64,000 nt of DNA from Actibacterium mucosum KCTC 23349 (GCF_000647975.1 NZ_JFKE01000004.1:372001-436000), one strand, 5' to 3'; numbered from the stretch's first letter, positions 1 to 8,698 are shown. Notes: a model not told the origin generated them from the sequence alone. A program made the numbers and translations.

Positions 1-407
1 TTCACCACATAGGCGGCGGGGCGACGCGCGGCGCGGGCGGCGGCCAGATCGCGCAGCAGGTCCGAAGACGGCCCCTGCCCCACGCCGATGGGTTCCACCA
101 GCACCTTGATCCGCCCGCCACAGGCCAGACCCACGGCAAAAGCATCGTCATCGCTGACGCCGAACTCCAGCACGCGGCATTCGCCGGTTTCCAGCAGGTC
201 CAGCGCCTCGGCCACCACGGCGCCTTCGACGCAGCCGCCCGAGACCGACCCCACCATCGCCGCATCGCCGGATATTGCCAGCTGCGCACCCACGGGCCGG
301 GGGGCCGAGCCCCAGGTTTCCAACACCGTGGCCAGCGCCACCGGCTGGCCTGCGTCGACCATGGCCAGCGCGGCCTCGATGATCTGATCGTGTTCGGCAA
401 TGCTCAT
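1..407 (-). CDS. XdhC/CoxI-family protein, N-terminal part (cut by window edge)
   Basis: The minus-strand frame opens at an ATG whose first bases overlap the TGA of the upstream VWA gene (ATGA junction) and stays open to base 1, so only the N-terminal ~135 residues are present. The translation carries the GSAPRPVG and SVSGGCVEG segments typical of the XdhC_CoxI domain. XdhC-family proteins bind molybdenum cofactor and help mature xanthine dehydrogenase or CO dehydrogenase-type enzymes. The coupling to a VWA protein and a MoxR ATPase supports a molybdenum-hydroxylase accessory role; the target enzyme lies outside the window. An overlapping alternate-frame ORF at 2-400 is a shadow. Confidence 0.85.
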   Translation of the reverse strand, partial: MSIAEHDQIIEAALAMVDAGQPVALATVLETWGSAPRPVGAQLAISGDAAMVGSVSGGCVEGAVVAEALDLLETGECRVLEFGVSDDDAFAVGLACGGRIKVLVEPIGVGQGPSSDLLRDLAAARAARRPAAYVV

Positions 408-1654
408 GACATCATCCCCATCAGCCGGGCCTTTTCGCCGGTGTCCCCGGGGGTGGAGATCGCGGCGGCCAGCCCTTCCAGCGAGGCAATGGAATGCCCC
501 GCCCTGAACGTATCAACATGGGGTAGCATCGCGCGGATGCCAATGGCCTTGGGCGCGAATTGGTCCCATCGCAAAAGCGGGTTGATCCAGATCAGCTGTC
601 GGCAGCTGAGGTGCAGGCGCTGCATCTCGGCGCCCAGCGCTTTGGCATCGCCCCGGTCCAGCCCGTCGGTGATCAGCAGCACCACCGCGCCCGAGCCCAG
701 CACGCGGCGCGACCAGTCGCGGTTAAACGCGTGCAGCGTGTCGCCGATCCGCGTGCCGCCCTCCCAATCCTGTGCCTCGGCCCCGGCGGCGGCCAGCGCG
801 GCATCCACATCCCGGGTCACGAGGTGGCGGGTGATATTGGTCAGCCGGGTGCCAAAGGTGAAGGCATGCACCCTGGCCCATCCCGCGCCCTTTTGCTGCG
901 CGACGGCGTGGACAAAATGCAAAACCATCCGCGAATATTGCGACATAGAGCCGGAAATATCGCAAAGCACCACCAGGTTCGGCCAGCGGGTGCGGCGGTT
1001 GCGGGTGGCAAAGTTGCGAATCTCGCCGCCGTTGCGGGCGGCATCGCGCATGGTGCGGCGCCAATCGGGCAGCTTGCCGTGGCTGGCGGCCATGGTGCGG
1101 CGCGACCGGATCGGTTTCACCGGCAGGCGCAGCCGGGCCAGCATGCGCTTGGCCTGGGCAATTTCGTCGGTGCTCATCTGTTCAAAATCCAGCGTCTTCA
1201 GGCGTTCCTGCCCGCTGGTGGTGCGGCTGGCGTCGATCTCGATCTCTTCGCCCTCGGCCTCGGGGATCTCGGGCAGATCGCGCTCCACCCCGTCCAGCAA
1301 CGCCTCGGCCGCGCGTTTCTCGGCCGCGCGGGCCTGCCGCTCCTGCGCTGCGCCGCGCACCGAGGGCAGCATCATCGACATCATCTGCTCCATATACCGC
1401 GGATCGCGCCAGAACAGACGAAAGACCTGCGCAAACACCGCGCGCTGTTCGGGGCGCGACACGAAACTGGCGTGCAGCACCCAGTAAAAATCGGTCTTGT
1501 CGGTGAAGCCCGCGGCCTCGACCGCGCGCACCGCGTCCAGCACCCGGCCCGGCCCCACCGGCAGCCCTGCCTTGCGCAGCGCGCGGGCGAAATGCACGAT
1601 ATTGTGGGCCAGCTTGCCGTCTTCGGGAATGTCCAGCGCGGCGGATTCCGACAT
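404..1654 (-). CDS. CoxE-like von Willebrand factor A domain protein
   Basis: A 416-aa protein of the CoxE/VWA family. The C-terminal half is a von Willebrand A domain with an intact MIDAS start, DISGSM at residues 232-237. The N-terminal half is helical and contains an acidic stretch around residues 125-142. In the carboxydotroph model CoxE works with the CoxD MoxR-type ATPase in assembling the active site of molybdenum CO dehydrogenase. Here the gene starts one base after the stop of the MoxR gene and overlaps the XdhC-type gene by four bases, so the three are probably translationally coupled. The substrate is inferred from context only. Confidence 0.88.
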   Translation of the reverse strand: MSESAALDIPEDGKLAHNIVHFARALRKAGLPVGPGRVLDAVRAVEAAGFTDKTDFYWVLHASFVSRPEQRAVFAQVFRLFWRDPRYMEQMMSMMLPSVRGAAQERQARAAEKRAAEALLDGVERDLPEIPEAEGEEIEIDASRTTSGQERLKTLDFEQMSTDEIAQAKRMLARLRLPVKPIRSRRTMAASHGKLPDWRRTMRDAARNGGEIRNFATRNRRTRWPNLVVLCDISGSMSQYSRMVLHFVHAVAQQKGAGWARVHAFTFGTRLTNITRHLVTRDVDAALAAAGAEAQDWEGGTRIGDTLHAFNRDWSRRVLGSGAVVLLITDGLDRGDAKALGAEMQRLHLSCRQLIWINPLLRWDQFAPKAIGIRAMLPHVDTFRAGHSIASLEGLAAAISTPGDTGEKARLMGMMS

Positions 1655-1655
1655 G

Positions 1656-2543
1656 TCAGGCCGCCAGTTCCGCCTTCACCTCGTCCAGCAGGCGCTTGGC
1701 GTCCGAGCCCTGCAATTTGGCGATATCGTCCTGGTATTTCAGGATGGCGCCGATGGTGTCGGCAATCACCTCGGGGCTGAGGTCGATCACATCCAGCGCC
1801 AGCAGGCATTTCGCCCAGTCGATGGTTTCGGCCACGCCGGGTTTCTTGAACAGATCCTCGGTGCGCAGCTTTTGCACAAATGCCACCACCTGCCGGCTGA
1901 GCGCATCTGACGCCTCGGGCGCGCGGGCCTGCAGGATCTCCAGCTCGCGCTCAAAAGCGGGGTAGTCAACCCAGTGATACAGGCACCGGCGTTTCAGCGC
2001 GTCGTGCACCTCGCGCGTGCGGTTCGAGGTCAGGATGGCAATCGGCGGCTCGGGCGCGGTCACGGTGCCCAGCTCGGGGATGGTGACCTGAAAGTCGCTG
2101 AGCGCTTCCAGAAGGAAAGCCTCGAACGGCTCATCGGTGCGGTCCAGCTCGTCGATCAGCAGGACCGGGGCGCCGCCTTCCTGCGGCTGCATCGCCTCCA
2201 GCAGCGGGCGGCGGATCAGGTAACGGTCAGAAAACAGGTCATCGGGCGCGCTGCCCCCGTCGGCGGCCCGAATGGCCAGCATCTGCGCGGCAAAGTTCCA
2301 TTCGTAAACGGCGCTGGCCGCATCCAGCCCCTCGTAACATTGCAGGCGGATCAACCGGCGGCCCAGCATGGCGGCGATGGCCTTGGCAATCTCGGTCTTG
2401 CCGACGCCGGCCTCACCCTCCAGAAACAGCGGCCGCCCAAGGGTCAGCGCCAGAAAGGTCACGGTGCTCAGCGCGCGGCCTGCCACATAGTTCTGGCCCG
2501 CAAGTGCGGCCTGCACCGCGTCGATCGAGTTCGGCTTGTCCAC
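1656..2543 (-). CDS. MoxR-family AAA+ ATPase (CoxD-like)
   Basis: A 295-aa AAA+ ATPase with Walker A GEAGVGKT at about residues 43-50 and Walker B LLIDELDRTD at about 128-137, the usual MoxR size and layout. MoxR ATPases pair with VWA proteins as metal-cofactor chaperones; the partner here is the adjacent CoxE-like gene. I choose the GTG start at 2543 because the strong ribosome site GGGAGG lies six bases upstream of it. An in-frame ATG at 2549 abuts that site with no spacing, so it is less likely. A longer open frame upstream antisense to the MFS gene has no support. The gene is followed directly by the VWA and XdhC-type genes. Confidence 0.88.
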   Translation of the reverse strand: MDKPNSIDAVQAALAGQNYVAGRALSTVTFLALTLGRPLFLEGEAGVGKTEIAKAIAAMLGRRLIRLQCYEGLDAASAVYEWNFAAQMLAIRAADGGSAPDDLFSDRYLIRRPLLEAMQPQEGGAPVLLIDELDRTDEPFEAFLLEALSDFQVTIPELGTVTAPEPPIAILTSNRTREVHDALKRRCLYHWVDYPAFERELEILQARAPEASDALSRQVVAFVQKLRTEDLFKKPGVAETIDWAKCLLALDVIDLSPEVIADTIGAILKYQDDIAKLQGSDAKRLLDEVKAELAA

Positions 2544-2635
2544 CCGCATCCTCCCAAATCCGGTTGCCCCTTTGTCGCGCAATTGCACGGGCAAGGCCAT
2601 GCGACTTTCGGACGGGGCACACCGGTTGGCAAGGA

Positions 2636-3886
2636 TCAGGCCAGTTTGCGCACGGTCACAAAGCTGAGAACCGCCATGATGCCCGCCGTGCCCAGACACA
2701 AAGGCAAGCCACCCACCTGATAGCTGACACCCGACAAAAGCGTGCCCAACAGGCGCCCGGCGGCGTTCGACATATAGTAGAACCCAACATCCATCGTCAC
2801 CCGCTCGGCCTGCGTAAAGGCCAGGATCAGATAGGAATGCACCGCCGAGTTCACGGCGAAGACAAATCCAAACAGCAAGAGCCCCGCCACCAGCGTCACG
2901 GTCAGCCAGCCCTGCGGCGCGCCCGCCACAAACGCGAGGGTCGCGAGCGCAAGAGGGATCAAAGCCAAAACCCCCACCCAAACGGCGGCCAGCCGGGTGA
3001 TCTCGGACAGCGGTTTATCCTTCCCCCCCAACAGTTTGGGCGCCATACCCTGCACAAAGCCATAGCCGATGATCCACAGCGCCATAAAGGTGCCGATCTG
3101 GAAAAACGCCGCGCGGTTTCCGGCCTCGGTCCCGTCCGACAGCACCGCGTAGAAATAGATTGGGATGCCCACCACGAACCAGACGTCGCGCGCACCAAAC
3201 AGGAACATGCGCGCCGCCGACAGCCGGTTGATGCGCGCATCCTTAGAGAAGACCTCGGAAAACTTCGCGCCCTTCTTGCCCTGCGGCAACCCGCCCGGCA
3301 TGAACACCGCCACCGCCACCAGGATCACCGCCAAGATCGCGGCCATGCCCAGCACCGAGGTGGTGAAGCCAAACCCGGCCAGCAACGCCGCGCCCAGCAA
3401 AAAGCCCAGACCCTTCACCGCGTTTTTCGACCCGGTCAACAGCGCCACCCATTTGAACAACGCCCCGTCGCCCTCGGGGGCCAGTATCTTGACCGCGGAT
3501 TTGGCGCTCATCTTTGACAGGTCTTTCGCCACGCCCGACGCGCCCTGCACCGCCATCACGAACAGTACCGACAGGCCGATGGCCCAGCCGGGATCCAGCA
3601 GCGACAGCGCCAGCAAGGCCGCCACCTGAATGCCCAGGCCCACATAAAGCGTGAACGTCAGACCAAACCGCGCCGCGATCCATCCGGCCGCCAGGTTGGT
3701 GACCATCCCCATGAATTCATACAGCAAAAACAGATAGGCCAGCTGGATCGGCGAAAAGCCCAGCGTGTGAAAATGCAGCAGAACCAGCATGCGCAGCGCG
3801 CCGTCGGTCAGCATGAAAGCCCAGTAGGCGGCGGTGACCGCGATATAGGCGGCCAGCCCCTCGGGGCGCTGCGCAGTCTGGTCCAT
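2636..3886 (-). CDS. arsJ: ArsJ-type organoarsenical efflux permease (MFS)
   Basis: A 416-aa major facilitator with about 12 hydrophobic segments. The first is preceded by a short cytoplasmic N-terminus, and a central loop contains GGLPQGKKGAKFSEVFSKD. Its start codon overlaps the stop of the GAPDH gene by one base and is preceded by GGAGAG. ArsJ exports 1-arseno-3-phosphoglycerate, the unstable product made when GAPDH uses arsenate instead of phosphate; the product hydrolyses outside the cell. The assignment rests on the MFS character plus the diagnostic neighbourhood (GAPDH and ArsR-ArsC). A generic MFS exporter cannot be excluded from the sequence alone, but the gene order strongly favours ArsJ. 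Confidence 0.85.
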   Translation of the reverse strand: MDQTAQRPEGLAAYIAVTAAYWAFMLTDGALRMLVLLHFHTLGFSPIQLAYLFLLYEFMGMVTNLAAGWIAARFGLTFTLYVGLGIQVAALLALSLLDPGWAIGLSVLFVMAVQGASGVAKDLSKMSAKSAVKILAPEGDGALFKWVALLTGSKNAVKGLGFLLGAALLAGFGFTTSVLGMAAILAVILVAVAVFMPGGLPQGKKGAKFSEVFSKDARINRLSAARMFLFGARDVWFVVGIPIYFYAVLSDGTEAGNRAAFFQIGTFMALWIIGYGFVQGMAPKLLGGKDKPLSEITRLAAVWVGVLALIPLALATLAFVAGAPQGWLTVTLVAGLLLFGFVFAVNSAVHSYLILAFTQAERVTMDVGFYYMSNAAGRLLGTLLSGVSYQVGGLPLCLGTAGIMAVLSFVTVRKLA

Positions 3887-4899
3887 CAGAGGCTCTCCGC
3901 CACCATACGGGTCACGTCGCCTAGACGGCAGGCATATCCCCATTCATTGTCATACCAGGCATAGATTTTCACCTGCGTGCCGTTCACCACCATGGTCGAC
4001 GGCGCGTCGATAATGCTGGAGCGCGGATCGTTGGTGTAATCGGTCGACACCAGCGGCCGGGTTTCATAGCCCAAAATGCCGTTCAGCGGGCCATTGGCGG
4101 CAGCCTCGAACAACCCGTTCACCTCTTCCACCGTGGTCGGGCGCGATACTTCGAACACGCAATCGGTCAACGAGGCATTCAGCAGCGGCACCCGCACAGC
4201 ATGGCCGTTCAGCTTGCCCTTAAGCTCGGGGTAGATCAGCGTGATCGCGGTGGCCGAGCCGGTGGAGGTCGGGATCAGCGAATTCAGCGCCGAGCGGGCG
4301 CGGCGCGGGTCTTTGTGGGGTTTGTCCACGATGGTCTGCGTGTTGGTCACGTCGTGGATCGTGGTCATCGAGCCATGTTCGATCCCGATGCCGTCCAGCA
4401 GCACCTTCACAACCGGGGCCAGACAGTTTGTCGTGCACGAGGCCGCGGTGATGAGGTTGTGTTTTTCGGCGTCGTAAAGGTCGGAATTGATTCCATAAAC
4501 AAGGTTCAGCGCATTGCCATCCTTGACCGGGGCCGAGACCACGACCTTTTTCACGCCGGCGTCGTAGTAAGGCGCTAGTTTGGCCTCGGTCTTGAAAACG
4601 CCGGTGCAGTCGAGCACAAGGTCCACCCCCAGCTCGGCCAGTGGCAGCGCCTCGATCGTGCGCTCGGCCGTCATGGCCATGCGCGTGCCGTTGATCGTCA
4701 AGCTGTCGTCGTCATGGCTGATCTGGGCATCCCAGCGGCCATGCACCGTGTCGAACTCCATCAACAGGGCGTGCTGTTCGGGCGTTCCGCCGATATCGTT
4801 CAGCAGCACAATCTCGCCCGGCAGGCCCTGATCAAACAGGGCCCGCAGCACAAGTTTTCCCATCCGGCCCAGGCCGTTTACGGCAATCTTTGTCATCAT
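3886..4899 (-). CDS. Arsenic-operon glyceraldehyde-3-phosphate dehydrogenase
   Basis: A 337-aa type I GAPDH. The NAD-binding start [10 protein letters not shown] is at residues 6-15, the catalytic ASCTTN places the nucleophile at Cys155, and the C-terminal [10 protein letters not shown] segment is present. In ars operons this paralogue forms 1-arseno-3-phosphoglycerate from glyceraldehyde-3-phosphate, arsenate and NAD, and ArsJ exports it. The gene sits between the ArsR-ArsC fusion (12-base gap) and arsJ (one-base overlap), so it is part of a dedicated operon and not the glycolytic cluster; no pgk or other glycolytic gene is adjacent. A standard metabolic GAPDH would look similar, so the specialised role is inferred from context. 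Confidence 0.9.
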   Translation of the reverse strand: MMTKIAVNGLGRMGKLVLRALFDQGLPGEIVLLNDIGGTPEQHALLMEFDTVHGRWDAQISHDDDSLTINGTRMAMTAERTIEALPLAELGVDLVLDCTGVFKTEAKLAPYYDAGVKKVVVSAPVKDGNALNLVYGINSDLYDAEKHNLITAASCTTNCLAPVVKVLLDGIGIEHGSMTTIHDVTNTQTIVDKPHKDPRRARSALNSLIPTSTGSATAITLIYPELKGKLNGHAVRVPLLNASLTDCVFEVSRPTTVEEVNGLFEAAANGPLNGILGYETRPLVSTDYTNDPRSSIIDAPSTMVVNGTQVKIYAWYDNEWGYACRLGDVTRMVAESL

Positions 4900-4911
4900 A
4901 TCTTCCAGTAT

Positions 4912-5754
4912 TTAAGCGTCTTCGGGGGCGATCTGCCCGATCTCGTCCAGCCGCGATTGCAACGACATCTTGTCGAGCTGTTCGAACGGCAGGTTCACAA
5001 AGGCCGAGATGCGGCGGCGCATCATCGCGTAGGTATTTGCAAAGGCATAGGACTTCTCGGCATCCGTGCCGTCCACCTTGACCGGGTCGGGCAGGCCCCA
5101 ATGCGCGGTCAGCGGCTGGCCTTCCCAGGGCGGACATTCCTCGTTCCCGGCGGCGTCGCAGACGGTGAACACGAAGTCCAGGCCCGGGGCGTCGTCGCCT
5201 TGGAATTCAGACACGTTTTTCGACCGCAGGCCCGAGATATCGTGGCCGTTACGCTGCAACAGTTCGACCGCGAAAGGGTTCAGTTCGGAATAAGGCCGCG
5301 TGCCGGCGGAATGGGCAACAAATTTGTCGCCACCCAGTTCGGCCAGCAGCGCCTCGGCAAAGATAGACCGGGCCGAGTTGCCCGTGCAGATGAACAGAAC
5401 GTTGAATTGTGCGTCAGACATGTCCGTGTCCTTTTGGTTAAGCGCCTTGGAAGGCAAGCAAAGTTCCGGGCGGCCGCGACAACAATCGTCGACCAGATAG
5501 TTCAGAAGATCCGACATGGCGGGCATCTCGGCGCGGTAGAACACCGCCCTGCCCTGCCGGTGTGACGAGATCAGCCCCGCAGCCTCTAACGCCGAGACAT
5601 AGACCGACAAGGTGTTGGGTTTCAGGCCCAACGCCTCGGCAATCTCGGATGGGCGTACCCCGTCAGGCAGCCGGCGCGCCAGCAGGCGAAACACCGCCAA
5701 ACGGCCCTCGTGCCCGAGGGTGAAAAGCAGGGAAGAGGCAACGTTTAATTCCAT
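4912..5754 (-). CDS. ArsR-ArsC fusion: arsenical repressor with arsenate reductase/LMW phosphatase domain
   Basis: A 280-aa two-domain protein. Residues 1-105 form an ArsR-type winged helix (helix-turn-helix near PSEIAEALGLKPNTLSVYVS). A Cys pair at 91-92 and Cys99 follow it and could bind arsenite. Residues 115-278 form a low-molecular-weight phosphatase-like ArsC domain with the P-loop CTGNSARS; the nucleophile is Cys123, and Cys199 and Cys207 may complete the redox relay. The gene heads the operon with GAPDH and arsJ. A 24-bp palindrome at 5753-5776 covers its own start codon, which fits autorepression relieved by As(III). No good ribosome site is visible, consistent with a very short leader. 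The catalytic and sensing roles of the cysteines are inference. Confidence 0.9.
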   Translation of the reverse strand: MELNVASSLLFTLGHEGRLAVFRLLARRLPDGVRPSEIAEALGLKPNTLSVYVSALEAAGLISSHRQGRAVFYRAEMPAMSDLLNYLVDDCCRGRPELCLPSKALNQKDTDMSDAQFNVLFICTGNSARSIFAEALLAELGGDKFVAHSAGTRPYSELNPFAVELLQRNGHDISGLRSKNVSEFQGDDAPGLDFVFTVCDAAGNEECPPWEGQPLTAHWGLPDPVKVDGTDAEKSYAFANTYAMMRRRISAFVNLPFEQLDKMSLQSRLDEIGQIAPEDA

Positions 5755-5776
5755 AATTCATGAATTAATGAATTAT
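5753..5776 (-). promoter_or_regulatory. Palindromic ars operator overlapping the arsR-arsC start codon
   Basis: The arms ATAATTCAT (5753-5761) and ATGAATTAT (5768-5776) are a perfect 9-bp inverted repeat around a 6-bp centre. The start codon occupies 5752-5754, so the operator covers it. On the minus strand GATAAT at 5777-5772 could be the -10 element, giving a leader of only about ten bases. Size, AT-rich arms and position are typical of ArsR-family operators. Confidence 0.75.
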
Positions 5777-5930
5777 CAGAGATTCGCAAGTCTTATTTCA
5801 TCTGTTACGTCCGTTCACGATCCGGATGCTGCTGCCCCGATTTTGCCACAATTCGGTGAAACCCTTTCTGATCAGGCCCTCCACCCACAACGAGGGGGCC
5901 AAAAGGCAGGGCGCAAAACAGGAGCGCAAC

Positions 5931-6062
5931 ATGCAGGACGACAAGAAACCCGATCCGAAGGCCGCCGAAAAGCAGCCCTCTGAACAGCGCCACCGCGCAC
6001 AATCGCCGACGCCATCAAAAGAAGACGGCGATTACACCTATTCGGATTGGGCCAGCATCTGA
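5931..6062 (+). CDS. Small hydrophilic hypothetical protein, 43 aa
   Basis: A short reading frame beginning at an ATG with AGGAG seven bases upstream. The product is strongly hydrophilic, rich in Lys, Asp, Glu, Gln and Pro, and ends in DYTYSDWASI. There is no signal peptide or membrane segment. It lies in the otherwise empty stretch between the ars operator and the TfoX-like gene. I do not recognise a family. The ribosome site and the change to a structured-looking C-terminus support translation, but the length makes the call tentative. Confidence 0.45.
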   Translation: MQDDKKPDPKAAEKQPSEQRHRAQSPTPSKEDGDYTYSDWASI

Positions 6063-6136
6063 CTCCGGTCACCTGATCGTGGTTTTCAAACGGGGTTCAG
6101 CGCGGTAGCTGTAAACAACACAGCACGGATCCGCGC

Positions 6137-6466
6137 ATGTCTGACCCTGTTTCAAGTATCCGCAACCTCGGCCCCGCGATGGAGGCTGCCTGTGCACGCG
6201 CGGGTATCCATTCCGCCGATACGGTGCGCGAACTGGGCCCGGACGAGACCTATGCCCGGTTGATCCAATCCGGCACACAACCGCATTTCATCGGCTATTA
6301 CGTGCTGGTGATGGGGTTGCAGGGGCGGCCATGGAACGATTGCAAAGGCAAGGAAAAAGCCGATCTGCGCAAACGGTTCGATGCGATCAAGGCGCGGGTT
6401 AGGCCCGGCCCTCTGGCCGGGATTGAGAAGATCCTGAACGAGATCGGGGTGGTCGAACGCCGCTGA
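6137..6466 (+). CDS. TfoX C-terminal domain family protein
   Basis: A 109-aa protein that fits a stand-alone TfoX C-terminal (helix-hairpin-helix-like) domain: SIRNLGPAMEAACARAGI at residues 7-24, then the GYYVLVMGLQGRPWND core at about 53-68. Full TfoX/Sxy proteins regulate competence in gammaproteobacteria, but single-domain versions like this have no established role. It converges tail to tail with the MarR gene, with no bases between the two stop codons. Confidence 0.8.
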   Translation: MSDPVSSIRNLGPAMEAACARAGIHSADTVRELGPDETYARLIQSGTQPHFIGYYVLVMGLQGRPWNDCKGKEKADLRKRFDAIKARVRPGPLAGIEKILNEIGVVERR

Positions 6467-6877
6467 TCAAAGCCGCGCCAAAAGGTTGCGCAGCGTCTCT
6501 GTGTCTTGCGGGGACAAGGGCGCCAGAACATTGGACAGGGCATCGGCGACGGCATGCTCCAACTCGGCCACAAAGGTCTCACCCAGTGGTGACAGCGACA
6601 GGACCCAGCCCCGCGCGTCATCCGGGTCTGGCGCACGTGTGATCAGCCCCTTCCCCTCTAACACTTTGACCTGACGGGTGATTTGCGACTTGTCGCGCGC
6701 CATTTGCTCGACCAGCTGATGCAGGCGCGCGGGCGCGATCTCGGCCAGGGTCATCAACATCATGCCTCCGCCCGGCCCAACGTGGAAGCGGTCAAATTGC
6801 GGTGCAGCGCGATTCAGGCGCGACTGAATCTGGCGCATAAAACGATCGGTGAGGCGAGCAATATCGGCATCGGGCAT
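6467..6877 (-). CDS. MarR-family transcriptional regulator
   Basis: A 136-aa winged-helix protein with the MarR layout: an N-terminal dimerisation helix, a DNA-reading region around MARDKSQITRQVKVLEGKGL (residues 74-93), and a wing with the DPDDARGWVLSLSPLG segment that matches the family pattern D-x-R. It is transcribed away from a small membrane protein gene, and the 93-bp gap between them contains a palindrome, suggesting that it represses that neighbour and itself. The ligand is unknown. Confidence 0.88.
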   Translation of the reverse strand: MPDADIARLTDRFMRQIQSRLNRAAPQFDRFHVGPGGGMMLMTLAEIAPARLHQLVEQMARDKSQITRQVKVLEGKGLITRAPDPDDARGWVLSLSPLGETFVAELEHAVADALSNVLAPLSPQDTETLRNLLARL

Positions 6878-6905
6878 GATTTTAGTTAACTATGTCCACA
6901 ATATT

Positions 6906-6922
6906 TGTTGATAAAGTCAACA
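6906..6922. promoter_or_regulatory. Candidate MarR operator in divergent promoter region
   Basis: The inverted repeat TGTTGA-TAAAG-TCAACA at 6906-6922 sits in the AT-rich gap between the divergent marR-type gene and the membrane protein gene. The hexamer arms are perfect. A second partial copy, TTAGTTAACTATGT, lies just to the left. Location and size suit a MarR dimer. Confidence 0.55.
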
Positions 6923-6970
6923 TACTCATTCTTTCAGCCGCCGCCAAGGGCGCGCGAACCGGAAGCAACC

Positions 6971-7405
6971 ATGTCAGCCACACAGACCAATGTTGTGAAA
7001 CTCGTAACCGTGCTTTGGGTCATTTGGGGGCTGGTGCATATGCTGGCCGGGGTGATCGTGTTGTCATCCGACGCTTCGGGTGGCTTTGCTGCCATTGCCG
7101 ACGCGGTTCCGGCCGAAGCTTTGGTGCACAGCTATCACGAGGCGGTGGGCGGCATTCTGAACCAGCATGGATGGAATCTGTTGTGGTTCGGTGCGGCAAC
7201 GGTGATCGGCGGCGTGATGATCTGGCGCGGGTCGCGCACCGCGCTGTGGGTCACGGCGATGGTCGGCGGGTTGGCCGATCTGGGCTATCTGTTGTTTGTC
7301 GACCTGCCGGGATTTGTGCACTTCATGCCAGGCACGGTGATGACGCTGGTATCGGGCAGTGCCATCGTGCTGAGCATCTGGGTCTGGCGCGCCTCACGCG
7401 CCTGA
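6971..7405 (+). CDS. Small multi-pass membrane protein, 144 aa
   Basis: Four hydrophobic segments are visible (about residues 8-30, 65-85, 90-110 and 117-140) with short loops. The start is the ATG at 6971 preceded by GGAAG; an upstream in-frame start at 6905 would run through the operator region and is unlikely. No catalytic motif is visible. Divergence from the MarR-type gene with a shared palindrome suggests joint control, as for small transport or stress membrane proteins, but the function is unknown. Its stop abuts the convergent SDR gene. Confidence 0.7.
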   Translation: MSATQTNVVKLVTVLWVIWGLVHMLAGVIVLSSDASGGFAAIADAVPAEALVHSYHEAVGGILNQHGWNLLWFGAATVIGGVMIWRGSRTALWVTAMVGGLADLGYLLFVDLPGFVHFMPGTVMTLVSGSAIVLSIWVWRASRA

Positions 7406-8161
7406 TCAGTCTGTTGCACGCAGCGCCGGAAGGCCCACGCCGGTGGATTCAAACCCACCATCCACCGCCACGACCTGCCCTGTCACATAGCTGGCCTGAT
7501 CCGAGCAGAGGAAGGTGATGACATTGGCCAGCTCTTCCTCGGTCCCATATCGGTTCAGCGGGATGGCGTCGTGATAGGCATCGATGATCTCTTGGCTGTG
7601 CACGGCCATGGCCAGTTTCGTCCGCACCGGACCGGGGCAGACACAATTGGCGCGGATACCATATTCGCCCAGCTCCGCCGCCTGCTGTTTGGTCAGCTGG
7701 ATCACCGCAGCCTTGGACGTGCCATAGGCCACGCGCAGCGTTGACGCCCGCAAACCCGAGATCGAGGCAATGTTCACAATCGCCCCGCCCTGCGCCTTGA
7801 GCGCGGCAATCGCCGCCTGACTGCACAGGAAAACGCCGTCCAGATTTACATCCATCACCGCGCGCCAGCGGGCAAAGTCGGTGTCCTCGATCGGGCCAAA
7901 ATCCGCGACACCGGCGTTGTTGACAATCGCGTCCAGTCGCCCGGCCCAGTTCAGCGTACCCGCGATCATCGCGTTGACCTGTTCGGGGTTGGAGACATCG
8001 GTAACCAGTGGCAGGGCGTTGTCCCCCAAAACCGCGCAGACCGATGTCAGCTCGTCCGCGTCCCAATCGGCCAGAACCACGCGCCAGCCGTCAGCCAGCA
8101 TCTTTTTGGCGGTAGCCAGACCAATGCCGCGCGCCGCGCCGGTAACAATTGCACATTTCAT
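7406..8161 (-). CDS. Short-chain dehydrogenase/reductase
   Basis: A 251-aa classical SDR. The cofactor motif TGAARGIG is at residues 7-14, NNAG at 81-84, catalytic Ser133, Tyr146 and Lys150 (YGTSK). The C-terminal segment TGQVVAVDGGFESTG is standard. The Asp at position 32 after the second strand (LADWD) favours NAD over NADP. The gene stands alone on the minus strand between convergent and divergent neighbours, so the substrate cannot be read from context. Confidence 0.9.
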   Translation of the reverse strand: MKCAIVTGAARGIGLATAKKMLADGWRVVLADWDADELTSVCAVLGDNALPLVTDVSNPEQVNAMIAGTLNWAGRLDAIVNNAGVADFGPIEDTDFARWRAVMDVNLDGVFLCSQAAIAALKAQGGAIVNIASISGLRASTLRVAYGTSKAAVIQLTKQQAAELGEYGIRANCVCPGPVRTKLAMAVHSQEIIDAYHDAIPLNRYGTEEELANVITFLCSDQASYVTGQVVAVDGGFESTGVGLPALRATD

Positions 8162-8223
8162 CGAATTGCCCTTTTGCCGTCAGGCAAACGCTAGAGGCTG
8201 CGCGCGGTCCTGTGAAGACAGAA

Positions 8224-8250
8224 AAAGCCCGGGCGCAATACCCGGGCTTT
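8224..8250 (-). terminator. Rho-independent terminator of ndk
   Basis: The perfect stem AAAGCCCGGG / CCCGGGCTTT, with loop CGCAATA, continues on the minus strand into a T-run just after the ndk stop. It lies between ndk and the next minus-strand gene, the SDR. Confidence 0.9.
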
Positions 8251-8275
8251 GGATCGTTTTAAAAAGCGGTAAAGC

Positions 8276-8698
<423 letters not shown>

